Shown piece after piece: positions 46,501-52,855 of a stretch of 64,000 nucleotides of DNA; the stretch's first letter is position 1; each line of letters begins with the position of its first letter. The DNA lies in assembly GCA_030549495.1 (NCBI GenBank), contig JAUIRK010000168.1, positions 186,001-250,000 on the forward strand. Direction: 5' to 3'. Below the pieces are notes generated by a model. It ran no database searches. It was not told the origin of the DNA and saw only the letters and a program-made list of their open reading frames with translations. This DNA is from Nectonema munidae. Its lineage: Eukaryota; Nematomorpha; Nectonematoida; Nectonematidae. The position numbers were made by a program, and so were the translations under genes.

Positions 46501-48871
46501 CTATCTATACATGGCAAACTAAACTCTAACTCGGAAATGGAAAGCTTATGCCTCATATACCATCGATCAAAAGCTGGAAGCGGTGACAAAAGTAAAAAAT
46601 AAGATTCACACGCAAAAGTCTCAAGAGAATTTGGAGTTCCAGACGGTATACTACGTGGTTGGATTAGAGATGAACAGAAACCATAAGACTTCGTTAGAGA
46701 TTTGGATGGATAAGATGGGCTGAAAAGAAAGAGAGGAAAGTTAGCTGCAGATCCTGCCTTGGATAAAGCCACTTTTGATTGTCTGTCTCAGAAGAACAAC
46801 ACCAATGTACCCATTTCTGGCAACATCCTTCCGGCTCAAGCTCAGAAGTTTCACGAAGAGATTCATGGAGAAAAAGACACTGGGTTAGTAGCTTCCAAGG
46901 GTCAAAGTCATTCTCAGGAGAAATATGTTCTACAGAGACACAGACTGCTGAACACTTCCTTCCAAGATACCACCAGTTAATAGAAGCAAATACCTACAGT
47001 GAAGAACAGATCTTCAATGCTGATGAAACTGGGCTGCATTACAAGTTCCTTTCCAAGAAGAACTCTGGCACCCAAGACTAACAAGTCAACTTACCACGGG
47101 CTGAAAAAGAAAGCCCCTTGTGATTGGCAAGTGAAGAGCTCCTCGTTGTTTGAATAATGTCAACATGGACAAACTCCCTCTCAATTATACTCATTCATCT
47201 AGCGCCTGGATGACATCTTCAATCTTTGAAAAATGGTTTTTCAACATTTTTGTTCCATCTGTTCCGCGACTTCTGGGGATTCTCTCAGGCAGAAGTGGAG
47301 GATCTCATGAAACAGAACCTGTTCAACATTTCCGAAAAACAAAAGCAACCAACCTTCCTTGAGTCGATAAAAGCGTGCGAGGAGGATGAAGACAACATGA
47401 CAATAGCACAGCTTCTCACAGATCAGCAAATCCTCACAAATGCTGTCAGCATTGGACAATACAGAATCACCTGCAGTTTTACACATTATATGCGAAACAA
47501 GCCTGGTAAGTTTGGCATAAAATTTTGGATGCTTTGCGATAGTAAAACTTCATATGTTTTGAATTCTTATCCTTATATTGGAAAAGAAGAGCGTTAAACT
47601 TCACTTGGGCAAAGTGTTGTAATGAAATTGATGAAAGATTTTATTGGGATGGGTTTAAATGTGACAACCTATCTTTACGAGCTTAGACTTAGCTAAAGAA
47701 CTTTTGAAAGAAAAAACAACACTTGTTGGAACGTTGCGAACGAATCGTAAAGAAATTCCAAAATATTTAAAATTTGAAGACAGCACTTTTTAGCTCAAAA
47801 TATGATTTCACAAAAGAAAATGGAGTTTTATTATTGAATTATAAAGCAAAAAAAATAAAACCGTTTACTTGCTTTCTTCTATGCACGATAATTTTAAGAT
47901 TTCTACAAAAGAAAAGAATAAAGCAGAAGCAATAGAGTTTTATAACTCTACAAAATATGGTGTAGATACCTGTGATGAAATGTTGAAAGAATATTTAACA
48001 AAGCCAGGAACAAGACGATCGCCGTTTTTTTCAACTTGCTTGATATAGTCTGCCTCAACTCCTATATTATATATAACAATACAGTTCCCATCACTACTAG
48101 CAGAAGAAAGTTTTATCTTTGGGTGAAGAGCTTTGCTCAAAAATTAAAATATTGAAGAGTCTAATATCTCAATAAATTCTGAAAAAAAGGAAAGTTGCAT
48201 CAGATATCAACAAACGGCTTCTATGTAAAAATTGTAAAAATAAAACACGCTTAAAATGTTATGGTTGTAATATGGAAGTGTGTGGCTCTTTAGAGTTAAG
48301 GGAAATGGCGAATTTTGAGGCTACGAAGCGACATAGTCTAAGAGATCAGAATGGGTTATAAAGCTATCAATATTTTTAACTATACTAATAAAGCAGCATT
48401 TTTATTTGTGAATAATCCTTCTGAAAATAATATTCAATGTCAGTAAATGAAGGGCGCACATGAGAGGAGTATATTTAAAAAAAAACAAAGACAGAAAAAA
48501 TTGAAGATAAGAGAAATGATTATTCAAGTGTTTTATATTTAATTTAATAAAATGGTCACTTGACCCATTTAGTCGTTCTAGGGTTAAGGGAAATGGAGAA
48601 TTCTGAGGCTACGAGCCGAGATACTCTAAGAGATCAGAAGGGATATAAAGCTAAGTAAAATTAAAATAAAAAGAATTGAGAGAATTCAAAATTATTTGCA
48701 TAGAACTATATAAAAAAAATTAAGTTGATTCTTTAGAATTCAAATTAAAAATTAAGAAGGCTACGGTAAAGAATAAAAGTATAGATTACCTGATTGTACT
48801 GGTTCATTTGGGTCGTTTTCATCCACAGATTTATTTCCACGTGTTGATTTTCTAGTAGCTTTTTTAACCAT
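25302..48871 (-). CDS. SYNCRIP: hnRNP R/Q (SYNCRIP/Syp)-type RNA-binding protein, complete eleven-exon gene
   Basis: Exons right to left: 48871-48790, 45635-45348, 45297-45188, 45132-45040, 36631-36449, 36318-36186, 35626-35418, 32290-31941, 25751-25691, 25633-25559, 25508-25302. All have AG/GT borders and consistent phases, summing to 1791 bp, 596 residues plus stop. SYNCRIP/hnRNP R proteins bind A- and AU-rich RNA and act in splicing, mRNA stability, transport and translation. Seen: Lys-rich start, acidic region (~28-160), VEITRGQRKWGHPP (the family's TGQRKYGGPP block), RRM1 (192-270), RRM2 (273-355), RRM3 (367-440), an RG patch (RGRGGGSFNYR) and an N/Q/G-rich tail ending ENWGNF. The conserved N-terminal NURR helical unit of vertebrate members is not recognisable. 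The closest relative within the family (R, Q or insect Syp) cannot be decided by eye. Confidence 0.93.
25559..25633 (-). CDS. SYNCRIP: SYNCRIP coding exon 10
   Basis: Encodes DSYRSPMMPNFSYGFGQPNF and GGVDQ, a low-complexity aromatic/Gly stretch in phase 0 at both ends. Confidence 0.83.
25691..25751 (-). CDS. SYNCRIP: SYNCRIP coding exon 9 (RG patch)
   Basis: Encodes RGRGGGSFNYRQRMPMGYGM, a much reduced version of the RGG region of the family. The intron before it holds the 5.1-kb piggyBac. Confidence 0.85.
26200..26283. repeat. Perfect 42-bp tandem duplication
   Basis: A 42-bp unit beginning AGCTTCATGTTTTAACTTTA and containing TTAACCCACTGG occurs twice in immediate succession without mismatch. 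It lies in a SYNCRIP intron 355 bp left of the piggyBac end. Confidence 0.95.
27896..28194 (+). repeat. 81-bp direct repeat with TATA box (two copies)
   Basis: TAGCCTGGGCAGTATAAATA and the 61 bp after it are identical at 27896-27976 and 28114-28194. TATAAATA sits 5' of a CTTCACTTATTC initiator-like stretch, so each copy could be a promoter. The spacer between them ends in AATAAA and nine A residues. Confidence 0.9.
28228..28806 (+). pseudogene. Gag-like ORF of the nested retroelement fossil
   Basis: A 192-codon open frame from ATG: Ser/Pro-rich start, short coiled-coil-like stretch, an alpha-helical middle (NVILALFRIMERNLDLL, TACLATQCSWEQAARQMN) and a basic end (APRRRFQGTKK). This layout suits a structural, nucleic-acid-binding protein of a retroelement. 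I do not recognise a specific domain. Confidence 0.45.
28739..29833 (+). pseudogene. Second acidic ORF of the nested retroelement fossil
   Basis: This open frame overlaps the end of the gag-like ORF in another phase. It is acidic and Pro-rich and carries an internal duplication (VLADISNTCEAREGPEVALP and VLADISNICEARELPEVAFP, about 69 bp apart). No enzyme motif was seen. Its right end probably runs into piggyBac sequence. Confidence 0.4.
31941..32290 (-). CDS. SYNCRIP: SYNCRIP coding exon 8 (RRM3)
   Basis: Encodes VKILYVRPLAPTVDDATL, GEVERVKKLRDYAFIHYNER and INGTVVQVSLARP, matching RRM3 of hnRNP R/Q (KLERVKKLKDYAFVHF). A basic Lys run follows, then an Asn/Phe-rich stretch. It ends in phase 2. 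Confidence 0.95.
32852..35369 (+). mobile_element. Tigger (pogo superfamily) DNA transposon, apparently complete
   Basis: TA duplications at 32850-32851 and 35370-35371 flank 26-bp inverted ends that begin CAGTAGTGCCCACTTA on the left and CAGTGGAGCCCGCTTA on the right (21 of 26 matching). The 2518-bp body is much richer in GC than its surroundings. It lies in the SYNCRIP exon 7-8 intron with its right end 46 bp from the exon 7 splice donor. Terminal CAGT and TA target are typical of Tigger/pogo. Confidence 0.94.
33482..34993 (+). CDS. Tigger/pogo transposase, full-length open frame (503 aa)
   Basis: Start ATG at 33482 (MSAKRKRNDLSLAQKLEII). Domains: psq-type HTH (residues about 5-55, YGVSQSTISKILSKK), CENP-B/Tc5-type HTH (about 70-130, FKATNGWICRWKDRF), DDE_1 catalytic domain with D170 (NADETGIY), D275 (FVLDNCSAH) and D308 (IMQPCDMGI), i.e. 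a DD32D spacing. The tail ends QTCITDFFKSK, a canonical PCNA-interacting PIP box (QxxIxxFF). A PCNA-binding tail is established for Drosophila pogo transposase. No stop or frame change was seen in 503 codons, so this copy may still encode protein. GC-rich codon use differs sharply from host exons. Confidence 0.95.
   Translation: MSAKRKRNDLSLAQKLEIIKWSSSQSQTQLSKTYGVSQSTISKILSKKSQILQDAEQNKNGNRMRMRTGKAANVETALYTWFVDARTHGCPITTAVLEKKANQLAANLGKDDFKATNGWICRWKDRFSIKYKKAHGEKSDADIPAADTWLSTVLPELLEKYEPCDVYNADETGIYFRALPDGTLADAAQKLSGSKKVKERLTALVTANMDGSDKRPLLVVGKSAKPRCFRGVPQLPVPYMNNKNAWMTGNLFRDWLRDFERDTARQGRHIAFVLDNCSAHPNDAADDLPHIRLFFLPPNTTSIMQPCDMGIIRNLKALYRKKVVQKIVAYIDAGEAEFSASTFARKFTVLDAMHMLKVAWQDVKQSSVANCFAHAGFRIPSAPDAPTADHQVEAPDGMTTEEFQAYVDVDSQTECHGVLTDDDICDTVRQPDVCPTADSDDESAELPPPPKAHVALDGLSSVRAYLEAIGHDLTTFYTLESELQTAVATSAKQTCITDFFKSK
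35418..35626 (-). CDS. SYNCRIP: SYNCRIP coding exon 7 (RRM2)
   Basis: Encodes DLEEVVLLGF, RNP1 KNRGFCLLVY and the family's VEWAEEPEDEPD (VEWADPVEEPD). The donor is GTAAGT. The Tigger element starts only 46 bp beyond the donor in the downstream intron. Confidence 0.94.
36186..36318 (-). CDS. SYNCRIP: SYNCRIP coding exon 6 (RRM1 end, RRM2 start)
   Basis: LENLELGGKTLKASLSRP closes RRM1. NNRLFVGNIPKNKSKDEL opens RRM2, near-identical to NNRLFVGSIPKNKTKE of hnRNP Q. The donor GTACTC was chosen by phase. Confidence 0.93.
36449..36631 (-). CDS. SYNCRIP: SYNCRIP coding exon 5 (RRM1)
   Basis: RNP2 is IYVGNL and RNP1 is KSFGFITF, with GVWGIRLMMDKELDRN resembling IWDLRLMMDPLTGLNRG of the family. The 8.4-kb intron before this exon holds a piggyBac and the inverted-repeat domain. 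Confidence 0.94.
37100..37433 (+). repeat. Minisatellite (~65-bp unit, about five copies)
   Basis: Units of the form AAATAAGGAAAATGTGAATG, TTTTTTAAGGGTAATGGTAT and TTCAGTAAGGAGGATTTTT repeat with small differences. Piggybac 2 inserted at a TTAA at its right end. Two more units of the same family lie at 42300-42410. Confidence 0.85.
37790..38370 (+). repeat. 178-bp tandem repeat upstream of piggyBac 2 transposase
   Basis: The string ATTACGCAATTCCATTTTAT and AATGATAACTTGCGCATCGA recur at 178-bp spacing (unit starts about 37851, 38029, 38207). Two units are near-identical; the third is altered and carries an extra TCTTTCGTTTTCTACTGCG, repeated again at about 38390 just before the ORF. Confidence 0.92.
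38442..40128 (+). pseudogene. piggyBac transposase 2, intron-bearing, one frame change
   Basis: Exon 1 is 38442-38752 (MSTSEESFDFASNSS...), followed by a 48-bp GTAAGT...TTTAG intron (38753-38800) and exon 2 to 40128. The catalytic core has VTIDEQLVSFRGRTSL, GLYTDRFFTTHALAVW and GGVDVGNKMLKAYRAYKP, so all three Asp residues are present. The C-terminus carries a zinc motif (CPFCVSKANKTTRKCEKC, CKKHSTVLCPNC). The only break seen is a frame change near 39400-39415. Transposases of this superfamily cut at TTAA and excise without a footprint. Confidence 0.92.
40487..41390. other. Intronic DNA without recognised features
   Basis: AT-rich intron sequence. An imperfect TCAGTCGACAAC motif occurs near 40806 and 41396, but no element could be built on it. 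Confidence 0.4.
41395..41990 (+). pseudogene. piggyBac transposase relic (PGBD2/3-like)
   Basis: Plus strand reads ELDDKTFSTPTKYFKLFF, then NDKVFEFLIEQTNLHARREN and DLNFAIYLAEMKVF, the PGBD2/3 segment with SPVELFELFF...VEQT-LYA. The next blocks, around SRNRFEKIMSCLHISDNRS and KHSSISH, appear in another frame. Only the N-terminal third survives. Confidence 0.65.
42300..42420 (+). repeat. Minisatellite units, second site
   Basis: Two units of the 37.1-kb family (AAGAGGAAAATGTGAATGTC, TTCACTAAGGAGGATTTTTA), in the same orientation and ending in the same AAATACCGAAAAATAT flank that opens the first array. Confidence 0.75.
42850..43125 (+). pseudogene. Cys-containing ORF fragment of unknown family
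   Basis: Following a TTTTATTGTCTGTAG acceptor-like site the frame reads FLDAKSVKYNIVEGNVVCGS, CRATFVRKGKKTDMF; after a frame change it continues with TCTSSRSESEDSNTDDFV. A C-x2-C and acidic Ser-rich run suggest the zinc-binding start of a transposon protein. I do not recognise the family. Confidence 0.3.
43125..44765. mobile_element. Possible hAT non-autonomous element
   Basis: CAGGGGCCGGGAACCTTTTT at 43125 followed by GACTAAAAGAGCT is the usual left end of SPIN-like/other hAT elements (CAGGGGTCGGCAACCTTTTTGAC). A weak partner, CCAAAAGAGCCG...GCAGACC at about 44731-44757, could be its right end. The pairing is poor, and the interval also contains the satellite copy, so only the left end is convincing. 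Confidence 0.35.
43975..44640 (+). repeat. Satellite-bearing dispersed repeat, copy 2
   Basis: Starts with an inverted partial array-1 unit (GAAAATGGGTACATGTGTAAAA), followed by two array-2 units and the unique tail with TTGATTGACAGATTTAGGCA and GATGCAGCTATCAATTTTAG, matching 21.0-24.2 kb. Confidence 0.72.
45040..45132 (-). CDS. SYNCRIP: SYNCRIP coding exon 4
   Basis: Encodes EKVTVEITRGQRKWGHPPKD and ends DPPIGSE, matching the DVTTGQRKYGGPPP...PSVGTE segment that precedes RRM1 in hnRNP R/Q. This diagnostic block identifies the family. Confidence 0.92.
45188..45297 (-). CDS. SYNCRIP: SYNCRIP coding exon 3 (acidic)
   Basis: Encodes DVATHEEDGDKNEQETKNN and GEKIHEDNSQ, continuing the acidic N-terminal region. 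The intron to exon 4 is only 55 bp. Confidence 0.82.
45348..45635 (-). CDS. SYNCRIP: SYNCRIP coding exon 2 (acidic)
   Basis: Encodes a Glu/Asp/Ser-rich stretch (e.g. MLEGINLSEEVSESLP, DNEDEKKSCEANGDNMEA) with no fold signature. Both ends are in phase with the neighbouring exons. Confidence 0.8.
46093..48290 (+). pseudogene. piggyBac transposase 4, split and degenerate
   Basis: The N-terminus (MAWRMLDVNLHPSEENDD) is at about 46093-46220. The core resumes at about 47476 with SFTHYMRNKPGKFGIKFWML and SYPYIGKEER. The rest is in several frames: ELLKEKTTLVGTLRTNRKEI-like, EFYNSTKYGVDTCDEMLKEY, and a Cys-rich end (LCKNCKNKTRLKC). The first catalytic-Asp segment is missing at the insertion. Clearly dead. 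Confidence 0.75.
46220..47475 (+). mobile_element. Nested Jerky/Tc5-like (pogo superfamily) element
   Basis: Two ~105-bp tandem units (46255-46440) with TATGTATATAAACCCCTGCA in each precede a broken transposase. Readable parts: TIDQKLEAVTKVKN, KLAADPALDKATF, NVPISGNILPAQAQKFHEEI, EEQIFNADETGLHYKFLSKK (first catalytic Asp) and NMTIAQLLTDQQILTNA (C-terminus). Most of the DDE domain is deleted. Base composition is richer in GC than the host piggyBac. Confidence 0.68.
48296..48660 (+). repeat. TTAA-anchored ~75-bp direct duplication at piggyBac 4 right end
   Basis: TTAAGGGAAATGG followed by TTGAGGCTACGA and TCTAAGAGATCAGAA occurs at 48295-48370 (inside the element's 3' part) and again at 48584-48655 (just outside the right end). 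Both copies begin at TTAA. Confidence 0.85.
48790..48871 (-). CDS. SYNCRIP: SYNCRIP coding exon 1 (start codon)
   Basis: ATG at 48871 starts MVKKATRKSTRGNKSVDEND and ends in phase 1 at GTAATC. It is the only ATG-initiated exon found upstream in the right phase. A non-coding 5' exon may lie further right. Confidence 0.75.
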
Positions 48872-49490
48872 TTGAACTTAAAACACAATACATAAGAAAT
48901 ATGAAAAAAAAATTATTAAGAAACTATATAAAATACCTTATTTAAAAATTGAAAAGCGAAAATTAGATTAAGAAAATTTATTACAAAAAATCTATAAATA
49001 ATGGCGGACACAGTCAAAGATTAAAAAATCAACAACTTAATGAAAAAAAATTTCAAAAATAAATTTATTATAAACTAAAAATTATTAAACATTTAGTTTT
49101 ATAAAGCTAAAAAATTATTATGACACAAATAAATTGTATTATGGTTGAAACCTTAGAACCGGCCATTTCACCCATAATATATTATATCTTTAGTTTTATA
49201 GAGTAGTTATATAAGGAAGAGTATTGAATGAAAAAATATTTTAAGTCACCAGAGAGGTAGAAATTTTTATATACAAAAATAGACAGAAAAAATGTATGCA
49301 AATAAACTAAGTTCATAGAAAAACCAATAAAAGGACAATAGTTAAGAATACACATTTCCCCAAATAATATTGGCATTAAGGAGAATAAGAAGGATATGAG
49401 AACAAAATAACTTTTTTAGAAGAAGAGAGGGAAAGGAATAAGCGATTTTTATGAAAAATACCTAAAAGACTTGATAACCTTGAAGTAAGA
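48872..49490. other. Upstream region of SYNCRIP
   Basis: AT-rich sequence 5' of the start codon, expected to contain the 5' UTR and perhaps the promoter. No specific motif could be supported. Confidence 0.4.
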
Positions 49491-49499
49491 TATTTTAGA

Positions 49500-51060
49500 T
49501 GGGACTTTCATGTAAGTTGAGAATCTAAGTATACACCCGAGTAAATCAATTAGAGTATTATCAATATAAAGGCAGTATTCAGATGGAGCATAAATATTCT
49601 TGTTACAAAAAAGAAGTTACAAACTTCAGTTGTTCTATTGGGACACTTTATTGTAAGACAAGTAAGACGAATCTTTTTAGGATGAAAGTTCATGAAAGGT
49701 TTGTTAGTGGTTTGTAATTGTGAAATACCACAAAGTTCTTCAACAAATTTTTGAATAAATTCACAGCGAGTTATGGAAGATTGCAAAAGATTTTATATAC
49801 AATCCAGTTGTTTATCAGAGATCAATCATGTTGTAGAAAACATGCATTGGCCATCTTCTATTGCACGCTTTGACCGAAAAGAGTCTTCTCATTGGATCAA
49901 GAACGTCTAGGCTAACATTATTTATAAAATAGGACAGTTTCAGGTTTCTTTTTTTGATTTTAATCTGGCGAAATTTGAATATCTGCGTGTAACGTGGTAA
50001 GAAGCTTTACTGTTTTTGACTTTTTAACTTGATGAGAAGTCAAAGTCCTTGGATCTCAAAATAGCAGGTTCCAACTAGACAGCAATCTTGTTAAGCTATC
50101 CGTAAACAAAGATCAAAAGAAGTGAGAAAATTATCACAACAAATATTATATCCTTTTTTGAATACGGGTTTCATAAGTTTTAAGATGAGATTTATTCTTA
50201 AACAAACATTCTTTCTTACCTTATTTTCTTTTCCCAGGTAAGGAAAAGCGTTACATAAATATTTATGTTCTACGTCAGCGACCATCTAAAACAATTCAAA
50301 CTTATTTGGATTATTTGGTATGTATTTTATAACCTTATATCAAGCTTTACCAGGTAATAATTGTTCATAAACAGTAAGGCAAGATGATGGAATAAAAGCT
50401 TTTTTGACAGTTTTCAATAAATGGTTTCCATAATGGTGTGGCTAAACTGAATTTATCTTGCTTCAAATTTCTACTTTTTTTGGGATTTTACATCAAAACG
50501 TAAATATTTCATTATATCTAAAAATTTATCGTGAAGCATTGTACTTCTAAACAACGAAAAATCCATAACTATCCCTCAAACTCTTCAATGGTAAGTTTCT
50601 TCTTCCTAATATACCATGTGCAATTATTAGTTCAAGAAATTTCTTAAGTTCTTCAAAATTAACTAAATAATTTTTATCAAGATAAATTTTACCTTGTTTA
50701 TTTATACACATTTGAATTATTTGGATCATAAAATCATTGAAAAAAAACTTTGAAAGAGAAAGTAGACTTTCCTGAATAACACGACTATTTGCAAAAGTAG
50801 TAGGACCGAATTGAAAATTCACAACATTATGCTATGGAAATCGCTCAGATAGACGGAGGTAATGGAGTCACTAACCCAAAAAGAGCCACCTTATATCTAC
50901 ACCGCAAATGCTTCAAAAGATATAAACTTTCATTTTCATTACCATCATCGCTTATTTCTGAAAAATAAATACACTTTGATTTAAATATATCTTCACTTTC
51001 AAAAGTTTCAAGGCTATCCAAATTTTCTTTATCTTTCAGAATCAATCTCTCCAAGATTTT
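49500..51060 (-). pseudogene. piggyBac transposase relic 6
   Basis: The minus strand shows, in order, an acidic start (about 51054-50850), FNDFMIQIIQMCINKQGKIY and LKKFLELIIAHGILGRRNLP (50822-50547), then VADVEHKYLCNAFPYLGKEN and YNICCDNFLTSFDLCLRIA (50285-50091), and a C-terminal QKFVEELCGISQLQTTNKP with Cys-rich LTIKCPNRTTEVCNF (49786-49600). Blocks are in several frames with stops. No TTAA ends were established. Confidence 0.72.
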
Positions 51061-51820
51061 TCAAAAATTTCTTGATCATATATGGCACAAAAACGAAATT
51101 AAAGATAGAGATAAAAGTAAAAGGAGAAAAAAATAACTAAGTTGTGTACAAAATTAAAATAAAAGACAATAAATTATATGTGTGTAATTTGACACAAATC
51201 GTCCTTGTAGTAAGAATAGTCTCCTTCTTTTTCATAGATGTTTGATATGATGAATGATTATGAGTGTGTATACTTCCTATGAATTCATGAAAAGTCATTA
51301 AATGTGAGTAATGAGGCATTATTTGTATTAAATAAATCATACTTTGAAATTTAAAATGCGTCAATTGACTCACGCCGTCTTTCTAGTGTGAATAAGGGCA
51401 TTGTTAGACCATAAAGGTAATAAATAATCCTTAGTAAATTATTGGTATAATAAAAAAAATATGTAAGCTATCACATGACACCTAGATAATAAGAGGATAT
51501 AATCCTTAGTATAAATATTTACAATATCATTAATGAAAATGAAGAAACGATAAGTACTGAGAATTCATCATTTGATAATTTAATTTAATATAACTTAATT
51601 TATTATTAATAAAAGCAATGAAATGTAGAGATAATAAATGTGTTATATATGTTTTGAAAGGGATTGCTTTGTAATGAAGTTGATAAAATGTTTAGGGATG
51701 TTTGACTGAGAATCACAGTAATGATATATTTGCATAAATATTTTTAAGGAGTGCTTGATTATGAAGTGTATAAGACTAGTTTTAGAATGAGCTTGTATAT
51801 GCGTAAAGGAGAGTATAAGA
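51061..51820. other. AT-rich spacer
   Basis: Between the piggyBac relic and LINE copy C. No gene or repeat was recognised. Confidence 0.4.
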
Positions 51821-51829
51821 GTAGCACCA

Positions 51830-52855
51830 GGATAACTTCATTTAGTAGACTAGAATCTCCAGAAGAGGGTTGATGAGATTGACGCAGCCAATATTGTAAA
51901 TCCATGCTGTTTGAGGGGTGGAGAAAGAAATTGTGTGAAAGACTTAAAGAGATTTGTGGCCAAAGAAGTTAAAAAATATATTTTAAATATTTTATTGTGA
52001 ATATAAAGGGAAGGATTTTATGATATGTTTTGTGGTTATAAGATCAAGGCTTGGGGATGATTTAGGATTTAGGTTATTTATAGCTGAGTCTAATTCCGCT
52101 AGATTTACGGGAGGAAAAGTTTGGGATGAGAAGGAGGAGACATGTTCGCGTATAGAGTGGTTTAATATGTTATTGGATGTATGAGAATCCTGAGGGAAAA
52201 GCGTTGAAAGAAAGGATGGGTTGATTAATGGGTCGTTGGAAATTGTGTGCGGTAGGAGTGGATTGAGTTGAGAAACTTTGCGATTTTTGCGGACGGAATT
52301 AATCACCTTCCATGGATTTTTAAGAGAGGAGGAGCAGAATTTTTTTTGCAGAATTTATTTCTGCCATATATATATTTTTTATATTGAAGTAGTGTTCTAT
52401 ATTGTTAGGGCTATGGTTTTTACGAAGTGTTTTAAGAGAATGTTTTAGGGATTTTTTAAGCGAGGTGAGAAAGGGAGTCCTGAAGTATGTGTGTTTTCTA
52501 CGTAAATATGGTTTGGCTGGGGTTGATAGTGTGATGGAAAGTTTAATTGTGTTGTTGAGGATAAGGGCTGCCGAGTCAAGATCACCGGGAGAATTTATGT
52601 GGGGAATAGTTGAGGGAAGTTGTGACTTTAATTGATTTAGGAAGGTGGTCCAGTGAGTTTTAGGTGTGTTTTGATTTGATACTCTTGTGAAAAGTTTTAT
52701 ATTATCTTGATAAGTTATAAAGAGATGGTCGGAAGCAGATGGTGTGTTTGAGATGTGCCAATTTGTAATGAATTTTAATGTGTTTTTTGAGGCTATGGTT
52801 AGGTCAAAATGGAAGGACACGGCTGAATAAAGAGTTACTGTAGGTGCTTGTAGTA
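51830..52855 (-). mobile_element. I-group LINE copy C, 3' part (left of the Mutator-like element)
   Basis: The minus strand carries the end of the AP endonuclease (FITNWHISNTPSASDHLFIT), the linker before RT (LDSAALILNNTIKLSITLST, AEINSAKKILLLLS) and NNLNPKSSPSLDLITTKHI, the start of RT. RT proper is missing, so the copy is 3'-truncated. It resumes on the other side of the inserted element at 61391. Confidence 0.75.
52847..52855. repeat. 9-bp target-site duplication, left copy
   Basis: CTTGTAGTA abuts the left end of the Mutator-like element and is repeated exactly at 61382-61390. Confidence 0.95.

Larger units (their letters stand above)
45850..48583 (+). mobile_element. piggyBac element 4 with nested Jerky-like element
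   Basis: Left end CCTTAGAAAGGCCAAACTGG and right end (complement) CCCTAGAACGACTAAATGGG pair over about 30 bp with modest divergence. TTAA follows the right end (48584-48587) and TTAT precedes the left, a decayed target. It sits in SYNCRIP intron 1. An internal replacement by a pogo-superfamily element removed the middle of the transposase. Confidence 0.75.
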
